Positions 8,482 through 15,730 of a DNA stretch of 64,000 nucleotides are shown here, one piece after another. Where the stretch lies: assembly GCF_006874645.1 (NCBI RefSeq), contig NZ_CP030082.1:3720001-3784000 (forward strand), read 5' to 3'. The stretch is from Bdellovibrio sp. ZAP7. GTDB taxonomy: Bacteria > Bdellovibrionota > Bdellovibrionia > Bdellovibrionales > Bdellovibrionaceae. The translations under genes and the position numbers were made by a program. Positions within the stretch are counted from its first letter, which is position 1. Every line of letters begins with the position of its first letter. Below the pieces are notes generated by a model, which did no database searches, was not told the DNA's origin, and was given only the letters and a program-made list of their open reading frames with translations.

Positions 8482-8898
8482 TTACTTTTGCTCTGCGTAT
8501 TCGGCTTTAGCTTTTGCATAGGAATCAGAAATTGAATCCCAAGCTTTGCTCATACCATCTTTCATGTGATTCCATGCTTTGCCTGAGCTCTTTTTAAGTT
8601 TGGAAAGATCTTGGGACATGCTTTCTTGTTTTTTCTCAAGAGCAGCAATTTGCTCGTTCATTTCTTTTTTAGCTTCGCCCGTTTTATCTGCAGCGGCTTT
8701 TTTTAACTCTGCAGTTTCTTTTTTCATTTCAGCAAGTTTCGTTTCCATCTCTTTTTGGAAAGCGTCTTTTTGTTCTTTAGAATAGTTGGCTGCTGAAGTA
8801 GCGGCGTCAGAAGTTTTTTGTTTTACTTCATCCGCAGTTGTTGCAAATGCGGGTTGAAATGCAGAAAGAGCGATAAATAGGGCGAATACAGATTTCAT
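8482..8898 (-). CDS. Exported coiled-coil protein
   Basis: 138 residues: a signal peptide ending near AFA (about residue 20), then almost entirely charged heptad-like helix rich in Lys, Glu and Ala, with a last segment containing two Trp (KAWNHM, KAWDSI). The mature protein is expected to be a periplasmic coiled coil. Family and partner are unknown. It is the first gene of the run leading into aroB, seven bases away, though its function gives no hint of a link to aromatic synthesis. Its start region is locked in a perfect 12-bp hairpin (see 8901-8929), so its translation is probably regulated. Confidence 0.75.
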   Translation of the reverse strand: MKSVFALFIALSAFQPAFATTADEVKQKTSDAATSAANYSKEQKDAFQKEMETKLAEMKKETAELKKAAADKTGEAKKEMNEQIAALEKKQESMSQDLSKLKKSSGKAWNHMKDGMSKAWDSISDSYAKAKAEYAEQK

Positions 8899-8900
8899 AT

Positions 8901-8929
8901 ACTGGTCTCCTTAATTCAAGGAGACCAGT
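8901..8929 (-). promoter_or_regulatory. Perfect 12-bp hairpin sequestering the ribosome-binding site
   Basis: ACTGGTCTCCTT and AAGGAGACCAGT pair perfectly around a five-base loop. On the minus strand the 3' arm contains the whole Shine-Dalgarno AAGGAG, eight bases before the ATG at 8898. There is no T run after it, so it is not a rho-independent terminator for ung. A role as translational switch or mRNA-stabilising leader is inferred. Confidence 0.7.
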
Positions 8930-8938
8930 TTACATGCC

Positions 8939-9547
8939 CTAGAGGCTCCAGTCCACAGGCTCTTTGCCCTTGGACTTTAGATACTCATTGGCTTTTGAGA
9001 ATGGTTTTGTTCCGAAAAAGCCGCGATGTGCCGATAGCGGCGACGGGTGAACAGATTCAATAACAAAGTGCTTTTTGCGGTCAACGAAGGCGGCTTTCTT
9101 CTGGGCATAAGCACCCCACAAGATAAAAACGATGTTTTCTTTTTCTTCATTTAGAACGTGGATGATTTTATCCGTGAATTCTTCCCAACCCTTACCTGAA
9201 TGCGCAGCAGCTTTCCCATCCTCTACCGTCAAAACCGCATTGAGTAAAAGCACTCCATGCTCTGCCCACTTGGTCAAAGAACCGCTTTTGGGAATCTCAA
9301 TTCCCATGTCGGCCTTCAATTCCTTAAAAATATTCAGCAATGACGGTGGGAAACGCACACCCTCACGCACTGAAAAACACAAACCGTGCGCTTGACCGGG
9401 ACCGTGATAAGGATCTTGACCGACGATAACCACTTTCACTTTATCAAGTGGTGTCAAATTCAACGCCGCAAAGTATTCATCACCTTGCGGATAGATCGTC
9501 TTTCCTGCTTTGGACTCTTTTTGCAAAAATGCCGTCAGACTTTTCAT
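8939..9547 (-). CDS. ung: Uracil-DNA glycosylase (start uncertain, N-terminus probably longer)
   Basis: Removes uracil from DNA. Family 1 motifs are complete: VGQDPYHGPGQAHGLCFSV (catalytic Asp), LLLNAVLTV, WGAYAQKK and HPSPLSAHRGFFG. From ATG 9547 the product is 202 residues, about 20 short of the family. The frame stays open upstream to a TAG at 9671-9673, and bases 9548-9601 encode ELHPSWKAKLAAEFEKDS, which matches the conserved N-terminal W-x-x-x-L region of the family. No ATG, GTG or TTG is in frame there; only ATA (9604), ATC (9634) and ATT (9667) are. The true start is therefore either a rare codon or this internal ATG. Confidence 0.93.
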   Translation of the reverse strand: MKSLTAFLQKESKAGKTIYPQGDEYFAALNLTPLDKVKVVIVGQDPYHGPGQAHGLCFSVREGVRFPPSLLNIFKELKADMGIEIPKSGSLTKWAEHGVLLLNAVLTVEDGKAAAHSGKGWEEFTDKIIHVLNEEKENIVFILWGAYAQKKAAFVDRKKHFVIESVHPSPLSAHRGFFGTKPFSKANEYLKSKGKEPVDWSL

Positions 9548-9793
9548 GGAGTCTTTTTCAAACTCCGCTGCAAGTTTCGCTTTCCAGCTTGGGTGTAATT
9601 CTATTTTATGTTTGGTATTAGATAATTTTTCGATTTTGTCGCTCGTCTCAGAATGATACTCGTCAATAGTCTAGTTTCGCGATTCTAATTCAAACCTATT
9701 GGTTTTCAAATTATTTTTCATGCCGCCGTTAACTTGACCAGACAAATCTAAGCCTCATTGTTAAACTAGTTATAAGGAAAAGGAGGCCCGCCT

Positions 9794-10195
9794 ATGACGA
9801 ACCTTCCAAACCCCACCATTCAACTTATTGAGGATAATCCAGAAGTTAAGTCCTTTATCTATCAGCAGATAGCGGAATTTGACGGCTTTGTTACTCCTGA
9901 AACTGTGGTCACGGTTGTGGCCCGAAATCCGAAAAAACTCGCGCTTCAGTATGAAACGGAAGGCAAGGAATTCAATCGTCGCGATTTGAGCAAGCTCTAT
10001 CGTATTGCGATTGTTCTATCGGATGGCGAAGCCAAGGTCGAAGCCGAAGGTGTGCATCAAGACATCTACCTTGCGATTAAACTGGCAAAAGACAATCTGA
10101 TGTTGAAGCTGGTTGAGATTCAAGACTCCGTCGTGAGTCACCAAGATCGCTTGGTGGAGATCAATCATTACCTTCAGCCACAGACTTTACACTAA
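9794..10195 (+). CDS. Possible HPF/RaiA-like ribosome-associated protein
   Basis: 133 residues, cytoplasmic. The order of elements resembles the ribosome hibernation factor domain: a helix after a short N-terminal strand, a basic strand region (VVARNPKKLALQYE), then IVLSDGEAKVEAEGVHQDIYLAIKLAKDNL, which parallels the family's signature strand followed by DlYaAID-type helix. Conservation is weak, so the family call is tentative. It has a very strong ribosome-binding site (AAGGAGG). It converges on the di-iron hydroxylase gene, and its terminator lies inside that gene's 3' end. Confidence 0.5.
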   Translation: MTNLPNPTIQLIEDNPEVKSFIYQQIAEFDGFVTPETVVTVVARNPKKLALQYETEGKEFNRRDLSKLYRIAIVLSDGEAKVEAEGVHQDIYLAIKLAKDNLMLKLVEIQDSVVSHQDRLVEINHYLQPQTLH

Positions 10196-10198
10196 ACC

Positions 10199-11113
10199 TC
10201 AATCGACTCTCTTCAAGCTGATTGAAGGGAGTCTTTCTTTTAGATAGCGGAACGGATGAGCCATTAGTCCGGGAATGTCTTTAGGGATGTTCTCGCCCTG
10301 GACGCCCACGGCGCCGACGTGCTGATCTTGCGGCTTATACCAAGTTTTAAAAACCACGTCCCATACAGATAAAACCTTTCCGAAATTCTTTGCAGAGATT
10401 TCCGGTGTCACTGAGTGATGCCAGCGATGCAATTGCGCTGTATTAAAGATTTTATTCAGCGGTCCCATTTCAAAATCAACATTCGCATGCTCTAGCAATC
10501 CCGTTACGGCGTTGACCAACAAGAATAATGCGATCAACTCTTGCGGAACTCCCAATAAGAAAAGCGGGAAAAAATAAAACAGCCAGTTAAAGAACAAATC
10601 CACCGGGTGAAAAACACCAGCATTATCCCAGTACACACGTTCAACCACGTGGTGGATAGAATGGAATTTCCATAATGCTGTCACTGTGTGACCAAAGCGA
10701 TGTGTCCAGTAAAAAAAGAATTCACAGATTAAAAGCGCCGGTACCAATTGCGCAAGCAAAGGCCACTCTTTCGGCCATAGCGTGTGAATATTGTCGTGGA
10801 TAAATCCTGAAGTGGAACTTAAAAAAGCAAAACCTAAAATGATCTCAACAATTTTAGAAAGGATGGGCAAAACGATATTCGTTAGAGTGAAATTGTAAAT
10901 GCGATCGCCGCGGGGAATATTCCACTCTTCACGGTAAGGCATCACCCGCTCTGTGATCGCAATAATCACGATCACACCGATGGAAATCAACGCCGTGAGG
11001 ACTGCGAGCTTTTCACCAGGAAAGTTATCCTTAAAGAGGAAAAAAAGATACACCGCAGCCGTCAAAAGAGCTGGATAGTAAACGCAGCGGATTGTTTGAT
11101 GAAGAGCCTTCAT
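10199..11113 (-). CDS. Fatty acid hydroxylase / sterol desaturase family membrane protein
   Basis: 304 residues with several hydrophobic segments and the histidine clusters of the family in the expected order: HRFGH near residue 151, HSIHH shortly after, an isolated LLEH region, and LHRWHH further on. These bind a di-iron centre that hydroxylates or desaturates lipid chains at the inner membrane. The substrate cannot be told from sequence; it might act on membrane or lipid A fatty acids. A small membrane ORF ends 16 bases upstream. The convergent partner's terminator lies within its final codons. Confidence 0.87.
   Translation of the reverse strand: MKALHQTIRCVYYPALLTAAVYLFFLFKDNFPGEKLAVLTALISIGVIVIIAITERVMPYREEWNIPRGDRIYNFTLTNIVLPILSKIVEIILGFAFLSSTSGFIHDNIHTLWPKEWPLLAQLVPALLICEFFFYWTHRFGHTVTALWKFHSIHHVVERVYWDNAGVFHPVDLFFNWLFYFFPLFLLGVPQELIALFLLVNAVTGLLEHANVDFEMGPLNKIFNTAQLHRWHHSVTPEISAKNFGKVLSVWDVVFKTWYKPQDQHVGAVGVQGENIPKDIPGLMAHPFRYLKERLPSISLKRVD
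10205..10241 (+). terminator. Terminator embedded in the 3' end of the opposing gene
   Basis: GACTCTCTTCAA and TTGAAGGGAGTC form a 12-bp stem (one G-U pair) followed by TTTCTTTT. It serves the plus-strand gene ending at 10195 but lies within the last codons of the minus-strand hydroxylase. Confidence 0.7.
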
Positions 11114-11129
11114 ATTTCCTCTTATTCCT

Positions 11130-11264
11130 TTACATCATCCAAGCAAGAAGCAGACCCAAAAACCCCCAGGGAATAAGCAATAGGTAAGATCCTTTGAAGG
11201 ATTTGGCTCGAAGGACCCAAACTCGCAGGCTGACGTCAAAAAGTTCGACGTGCTTATCACGCAT
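11130..11264 (-). CDS. Possible small membrane protein
   Basis: 44 residues from the in-frame ATG at 11264: a charged N-terminus (MRDKHVELFDVS) followed by one transmembrane helix (YLLLIPWGFLGLLLAWMM). An AGAGGAG lies about 14 bases upstream, rather far for a ribosome-binding site. It sits just upstream of the fatty acid hydroxylase gene in the same direction, so it could be a small partner of that membrane enzyme. The frame can be extended to 11360, but that would overlap the divergent gene. Coding status is uncertain. Confidence 0.35.
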   Translation of the reverse strand: MRDKHVELFDVSLRVWVLRAKSFKGSYLLLIPWGFLGLLLAWMM

Positions 11265-11330
11265 AAAGGCGTTTAATTCTCCTCTGACGACCTGTTTTCT
11301 GGCACGCACCTGGCAGTTGCTGTCATCTAT

Positions 11331-12311
11331 ATGAAAACGTCCATGAAACGCCTGATTCAAATGGTTTCCATTTTCTTAGCTTGCCAGTCTGCGCTGGCAT
11401 CTGAAACTGATAATTTCACAAGACGTAATCTTGAAGTTGACGCTCAAGAATGGCTCAACTCGCAAATGAATGAAGCGATTCAAAACGCCGTTCAAAAAGC
11501 AGATCCCAACGTTCCCTATTCAGTTCATAAAATTTTATTTAAATCTTTGGGCGGAGTGTTCTGGGCCAAAATTGAAAAGTGGTCTGACAATCCTGTCTCT
11601 CCGGCAGAGCAGGTGGCATTTGAAGAATCCATCTTTCGTGACGTAGGACACTTCAAAGGGACTTCCAGTTTTATTCGTCGCCTGGTGAAATTTAAAAGCT
11701 ACTACTCCCCCGGCATCTATCGCATGGGTGACACCGTGTTTGGCGCCGATAAGTTAGGTCACTTCCTGCAATTGGGTTATTCAATGTATCTGGCTGACGG
11801 CCAAAAAAGGAAGCCCGAGTTCAAAGACGTGAGACCTCTGTTTGCAAGATTCGCTGATGTTATTTCAGGTGATGCGAAATTCAGAAAGCAATTACAATCA
11901 AAAGGTTTAGATCTAGCTTACGAATACAGTCACTTTCAAGAAAACGGCGAATGGGGACTTAAAGGCCCCATGGCTCGCTCGTGGGCTGACATGGCCGCCA
12001 ACGTCGAAGGATATAAGTTCTGGTCTGAACTGACAGGCGGTTCTGATCCTTATGTTAAAAAAGGTGCCGATGGCCGCTGGGTGCAGGTCAAGAAATTCGA
12101 ATGGGGCCGCTATGTAACCCCGGCGTGGGACGAAGCTGTAAACCGTACAGACTATGATCCTCGTTTCGCTGATCAAGTTGAAAAACGCAGCCAGGAAGCG
12201 ATGGAGAAAAACAAATATGTTCTTCCAGGTATTGATAGCATCTATGAAAAATACGGAGTGGATACGAATCGCGTTTTTAACAACCTGTGCTCTAAGATTT
12301 TCACTTGGTAA
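11331..12311 (+). CDS. Exported protein of unknown function
   Basis: 326 residues. A signal peptide (second Met at 11343 is an alternative start) ends near ALA at about residue 23. The mature part is soluble and has two conserved-looking segments: FGADKLGHFLQLGYSMY (about 140-155) and SWADMAANVEGYKFWSEL (about 215-232). The Asp/His-rich pattern of these segments suggests a metal or substrate site, but I do not recognise a family. It is transcribed divergently from the small membrane ORF and hydroxylase, and is followed by further exported-protein genes. Confidence 0.75.
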   Translation: MKTSMKRLIQMVSIFLACQSALASETDNFTRRNLEVDAQEWLNSQMNEAIQNAVQKADPNVPYSVHKILFKSLGGVFWAKIEKWSDNPVSPAEQVAFEESIFRDVGHFKGTSSFIRRLVKFKSYYSPGIYRMGDTVFGADKLGHFLQLGYSMYLADGQKRKPEFKDVRPLFARFADVISGDAKFRKQLQSKGLDLAYEYSHFQENGEWGLKGPMARSWADMAANVEGYKFWSELTGGSDPYVKKGADGRWVQVKKFEWGRYVTPAWDEAVNRTDYDPRFADQVEKRSQEAMEKNKYVLPGIDSIYEKYGVDTNRVFNNLCSKIFTW

Positions 12312-12368
12312 ATCTTACCTGTCGATAGATTGATCATCTGATTTGTTCGATTTTGTACACTTATAAAA

Positions 12369-12420
12369 TTCCTTTCTGCATGAGACAACGCTTTCAACAA
12401 AGCAACTCATGCAAAAGGAA
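12369..12420 (+). promoter_or_regulatory. Long leader hairpin sequestering the ribosome-binding site
   Basis: TTCCTTT-C-TGCATGAG (12369-12384) pairs with CTCATGCA-AAAGGAA (12406-12420): 15 pairs with a single bulged C. An inner GCTTT/AAAGC stem (12390-12394 with 12399-12403) caps it. The 3' arm contains the AAGGAA Shine-Dalgarno of the gene starting at 12426. No T run follows, so it is not a terminator. Confidence 0.7.
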
Positions 12421-12425
12421 ATCCT

Positions 12426-12989
12426 ATGAACAAGTATTTTATCTCTGCCATCAGCCTTCTCCTTGCGGCCCAGGCCAACGCAGGAATTTTCACTAAGAAA
12501 TATTCTTTCTGCGAAGTGACTATCTCGGGTGATTCGCCCGTCATCTTGGGCACCAATGTTTCATCAACAAGACTTCCAGAATATGGCGAAGATATCTTGG
12601 GATACCTTGGTGTTGACGCTGCCAACATCGCCCTGGATGCCTTGATCGCCAAAGGCATCTGCCCACGTCACTCTGTAAAATTACCAGTCGATAAGTCCAC
12701 TGTCGTCTGTGAACAATATAAAATCAAAGAATCTCCAGAGACGGACATCGCCCCGTTTACCTATCGCGAATTTAAAACGAAATACATCATGTGCGAAGTT
12801 GGTTATAGCGATCAATTTCAATATAAGTATGTGTTTGGCTATAAGGCCGGTCAATGGGCAGACACCCTGACCGAAAGTTCAAATTCCTTTGGAGCAAATG
12901 TTGCCTTAAATGTTTTAATCGCAAAAGGCATCTGCCCGGCTTACTCGGTGAAAGCGATTACTAACGGCAAGCATCCCGTCTGCAACTAG
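12426..12989 (+). CDS. Exported protein with two related cysteine domains
   Basis: 187 residues: signal peptide to about residue 19 (AQANA), then two related halves. Each runs from CEV, through a strand region, to an alanine-rich helix ending LIAKGICP, then SVK and a final VC. The matching stretches are ALDALIAKGICPRHSVK and ALNVLIAKGICPAYSVK. Each half carries Cys at equivalent positions, so disulphides in the periplasm or outside the cell are likely. No known family is recognised. It starts five bases after a hairpin that takes up its ribosome-binding site. Confidence 0.75.
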   Translation: MNKYFISAISLLLAAQANAGIFTKKYSFCEVTISGDSPVILGTNVSSTRLPEYGEDILGYLGVDAANIALDALIAKGICPRHSVKLPVDKSTVVCEQYKIKESPETDIAPFTYREFKTKYIMCEVGYSDQFQYKYVFGYKAGQWADTLTESSNSFGANVALNVLIAKGICPAYSVKAITNGKHPVCN

Positions 12990-13070
12990 AGAAAGAAAAA
13001 AACGGAATTTATCATTTAAAAATTTATAAATCACAGACCGAAAATCATTATAAAAATGGAGATAAGATCT

Positions 13071-13370
13071 ATGAAAAAAGTGGTTGTTTTATTGTCCCTT
13101 ATGCTTTCCTCTCAATCATTTGCATCGGTTCCCGCGGCACAATGTAAAGAGTTTGCTAGTGACCTCATAAAAGTTTCCATGCCAAAAGATGCTAAAGACC
13201 TTCCTAAACTCGTAGGATGGAAAAGAATTAAATACATATACGAAAACGACGAAGATCGGGTTTTATATGTGACATTGTTGGCGTTCCAATCGAAAAGCGC
13301 TTATGTTGAAGTTGAAGCTTTTGTAGACGGAGTATGCCAACTAAAAAGCATCAACATTGTAAGAGAGTAA
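13071..13370 (+). CDS. Small exported protein
   Basis: 99 residues from ATG 13071, chosen because GGAGAT precedes it and a standard signal peptide (MKKVVVLLSLMLSSQSFA) begins there; the frame is open to 13056. The mature part is about 80 residues with two cysteines (AQCKEF and GVCQL) that could form one disulphide, and alternating strands (YVTLLAF, YVEVEAFV). Function is unknown. It follows another exported Cys protein by about 80 bases and ends at a strong terminator. The sequence around it is AT-rich compared with neighbouring genes. Confidence 0.7.
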   Translation: MKKVVVLLSLMLSSQSFASVPAAQCKEFASDLIKVSMPKDAKDLPKLVGWKRIKYIYENDEDRVLYVTLLAFQSKSAYVEVEAFVDGVCQLKSINIVRE

Positions 13371-13389
13371 AGACCTACGGACTATAAAA

Positions 13390-13420
13390 AAAAGGCTTCT
13401 GTTTACAGAAGCCTTTTTCA
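13390..13420. terminator. Bidirectional rho-independent terminator
   Basis: A perfect AAGGCTTCTG / CAGAAGCCTT stem with a four-base loop, A run on one side and T run on the other. It lies between convergent genes. Confidence 0.85.
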
Positions 13421-13430
13421 TTTAATTATT

Positions 13431-14339
13431 TTATTTACCGACTTCGAAAGCCAGAGGCAGATACTTGCTGGAGCTTGTCGCCGAGGAAGTATTCGCAGCT
13501 TTTCTTGCTGCATCCAACTTCACCAGTGTCCCGATGATGTCTTGCAATTGATCAAACGGTGCCAAGTTCGGTGGAAGATTTTCTTTTAGCTCCATCGTTA
13601 ATACAGGAGTACTTCTTTCCATCCACATGTAGCGACCAAGACTGCCCGGATAATTTCCTAAACTTCTCCACGGCAAGTAATCAAACTTTGGCGGTGGAGA
13701 AAATTTCGGCCCGTCGAAATCCAAAACCTTTAATGGAGTGTGCACCGACACGATGAAATCAGGTTTGAAATCATCGATATGGTGAAGGGCACATTTCGTT
13801 TCCGGCTCGCTGCCACCCTCTTTACCTGGGAAGCGACGTGGATTTTCACTTGTTGTTTTCTTCCAGGAAGCAATCGCGCCCGCATCCCAATCTTTTGTTG
13901 GGAAGTTACGATTCACGTCGATCTTGTTCGCGTTCGTGCGGGTTTTGTATTTCACACCATCAGGATTTAGAACTGGAACAACTCTCCACGTATTTCTTGG
14001 AGCGATACTTTCCAAACGTTCCATCCAGTAACGGCCGACTGTTCCCGCATGTGTTTCATCACCATGAATCAGACTGATCACCAAGATACGTTTCGCACCG
14101 GTATCACTAGCTGTTTTGTCATAATGATAAATAGGACGGCCTTCAACGCTCACGCATTGCGGATCCATTATCACTTTGGCACAAGCTTGTTGCAAAAGTT
14201 TGTCATCCCACGCGCCTGGGAATTTTTTAAGATCGTTCACGCAGGTCTGATCAAGGTTTGCATACTCCGCATGCGCTGCGGATACCCCTGCGAGTGAACA
14301 AATCATACTTACTATTAGGTAACGAAGTGGCTTCATCAT
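13431..14339 (-). CDS. Exported M14-family zinc carboxypeptidase
   Basis: 302 residues with a signal peptide (to about AHA, residue 24). M14 features in order: LIHGDETHAG (zinc ligands in HGDE), VLNPDG, RTNANKIDVNRNFP (substrate-binding Asn-Arg), VSVHTP (third zinc ligand) and TMELKE (catalytic Glu). It resembles the murein peptide amidase MpaA group, which trims peptides from peptidoglycan fragments. In a predator such an exported enzyme could act on self or prey wall peptides, which is inference. ATG 14336 is an alternative start. Its 3' end abuts a bidirectional terminator. Confidence 0.85.
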   Translation of the reverse strand: MMKPLRYLIVSMICSLAGVSAAHAEYANLDQTCVNDLKKFPGAWDDKLLQQACAKVIMDPQCVSVEGRPIYHYDKTASDTGAKRILVISLIHGDETHAGTVGRYWMERLESIAPRNTWRVVPVLNPDGVKYKTRTNANKIDVNRNFPTKDWDAGAIASWKKTTSENPRRFPGKEGGSEPETKCALHHIDDFKPDFIVSVHTPLKVLDFDGPKFSPPPKFDYLPWRSLGNYPGSLGRYMWMERSTPVLTMELKENLPPNLAPFDQLQDIIGTLVKLDAARKAANTSSATSSSKYLPLAFEVGK

Positions 14340-14413
14340 TTCTATCTATTATCCCACGTCTTTAAATTCTCTCAAGATGAGAAAATGCCTTTTTTCGATC
14401 CAATCTGAGAATC

Positions 14414-14440
14414 GCTATAAAACGACTAAAGTCTTATAGC
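14414..14440. repeat. Nested palindrome, possible operator
   Basis: GCTATAA and TTATAGC (14414-14420, 14434-14440) enclose a second inverted repeat, GACT-AA-AGTC (14424-14433). It lies in the intergenic region between divergently transcribed exported-protein genes, about 65 bases before the start at 14504. Confidence 0.35.
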
Positions 14441-14503
14441 CATTCGTCCGTAATGTAAAAGGTGATGTTTTTAGCACTCATGTTGTAGTTTTGAGGAGGA
14501 AGT

Positions 14504-14725
14504 ATGGTTAATAAAGGTGGTTTTAGTTTCGTCGCGATGTTGGTGATAAATCCCGTCGTGATACTCTTCTACCAAAACTGCTCGATGAGCCCTATAAGTC
14601 ACGCGCAGAACTCTCCTCCTAAGGTGATTGAGCGCAAAGTCGCTTCTGAGGTGAAACCTATTTTAGCTGAGGTAAAACCGGCTTGTGATACGAACAAAAA
14701 AGAGTGTCCGACCCTTAAGGAGTAA
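14504..14725 (+). CDS. Small membrane-anchored or lipidated exported protein
   Basis: 73 residues. A hydrophobic N-terminal segment (FVAMLVINPVVILFYQNC) ends at a cysteine that could be a non-classical lipobox; otherwise it is an uncleaved anchor. A Lys/Glu/Pro-rich tail follows, with two more cysteines near the end (KPACDTNKKECP). GAGGAGG precedes ATG at good spacing and a strong terminator follows, which makes a genuine single-gene unit likely. No family is recognised. Confidence 0.65.
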   Translation: MVNKGGFSFVAMLVINPVVILFYQNCSMSPISHAQNSPPKVIERKVASEVKPILAEVKPACDTNKKECPTLKE

Positions 14726-14758
14726 ACCTCTTTCTTAAAAATTGATGTTGTTGTTCAA

Positions 14759-14795
14759 AAGCCCCGGTGCATAAAAACGTCGGGGCTTTTCTTTT
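14759..14795 (+). terminator. Rho-independent terminator
   Basis: AAGCCCCG and CGGGGCTT form a stem with a long loop, followed by TTTTCTTTT. It insulates the lexA promoter from the upstream gene. Confidence 0.75.
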
Positions 14796-14839
14796 ACCGT
14801 TGGCGCGGCGCTGAAACGAAAAACTAGACCATTTTCTTT

Positions 14840-14880
14840 TTGACTTACATATTATTTACACTGTAAGTTCATATGTAAGT
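14840..14880 (+). promoter_or_regulatory. lexA promoter-operator with TTAC-N3-GTAA box
   Basis: TTACACTGTAA at 14856-14866 fits TTAC-N3-GTAA, the LexA box reported for B. bacteriovorus. It is flanked by a second, wider inverted repeat, ACTTACAT (14843-14850) and ATGTAAGT (14873-14880). A possible -35, TTGACT, starts at 14840. The right arm ends one base before the lexA ATG, so bound repressor would cover the promoter and start region. Confidence 0.8.
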
Positions 14881-14881
14881 T

Positions 14882-15601
14882 ATGACAAAGAAATTGCCCC
14901 TCCCATCACTGACACCTAAAGAAAAATCCGTTCTCGAATATATCGAGGCGCAAATCTTAAGTTCAGGTATTTCTCCGTCATATCAAGAAATTAAGGATCA
15001 CTTCGGTCTAGCGTCGTTCAATTCGGTTCAGAATTATCTGAAGCAATTAACGACGAAGGGTTACATCACAAACCCAGTTAACCAGAAGAGAGCCATCCAA
15101 GTGCTTCATTCAGCGTCCGCTGTTCAGGATCACTTGCAAGCAAAAGTCTCGACGACGACGGGATCTCATCGCACTAAGCTCCTCCAGGCTCGTGACGAGA
15201 TCCTGTCCCTTCCCTTACTTGGGAAGGTGGCTGCGGGACAACCTATTGAAAATTTCAAACATGATGAATTCGTTGATGTCCCACCCTCCATGGTTCGCAA
15301 TCCTTCAAAGTCTTTCGCTTTGAAAGTACAGGGCGATTCCATGATTGATGACGGTATTTTTGATGAAGACATCATTCTGGTTCAGGAACAAAAATCTGCG
15401 AGCAATGGCGATATCGTGGTTGCAACTGTCGATAATGAAGCGACGGTGAAACGTATTTACCTACGCCCCCGCCCTGACAGCGGCAACTCGGATAAACAAG
15501 TTGAACTGCGTCCGTCCAATTCCACAATGAAATCTATGTGGTTCACGCCAGATCAAGTTGAGATTCGCGGCATTGTTGTGGGTTTGATTCGCAAATTCTA
15601 A
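14882..15601 (+). CDS. lexA: LexA repressor / SOS autoprotease
   Basis: 239 residues, longer than the usual 200-220. The N-terminal winged helix-turn-helix (about 10-70: LTPKEKSVLEYIEAQI, SPSYQEIKDHFGLAS) is joined by a long Thr/Ser-rich linker to the S24 peptidase domain. The Ala-Gly self-cleavage site is in KVAAGQP, the catalytic serine in GDSMIDDGI and the lysine in EATVKRIY. It represses SOS genes until RecA filaments trigger self-cleavage. A perfect family-type operator overlaps its own promoter, so it is autoregulated. The ribosome-binding site is weak and lies within the operator arm. Confidence 0.95.
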   Translation: MTKKLPLPSLTPKEKSVLEYIEAQILSSGISPSYQEIKDHFGLASFNSVQNYLKQLTTKGYITNPVNQKRAIQVLHSASAVQDHLQAKVSTTTGSHRTKLLQARDEILSLPLLGKVAAGQPIENFKHDEFVDVPPSMVRNPSKSFALKVQGDSMIDDGIFDEDIILVQEQKSASNGDIVVATVDNEATVKRIYLRPRPDSGNSDKQVELRPSNSTMKSMWFTPDQVEIRGIVVGLIRKF

Positions 15602-15730
15602 TCTCAAATTCATACGGCTAATTCTTCTAGATGGTCCTGATTTGTCCTCAGTCCGGTTCCGTGGAGTGGGTCTTGCCTGTCCCCTAAGCTCCTTCCATAA
15701 TGTTAAGAAACAGCTTAACTGGGACGTTCA

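Noticed and set aside
8901-8929. Hairpin after ung as a rho-independent terminator
   Set aside because: Strong stem, but no T run on the minus strand; its 3' arm is the Shine-Dalgarno of the next gene, so I list it as a leader element.
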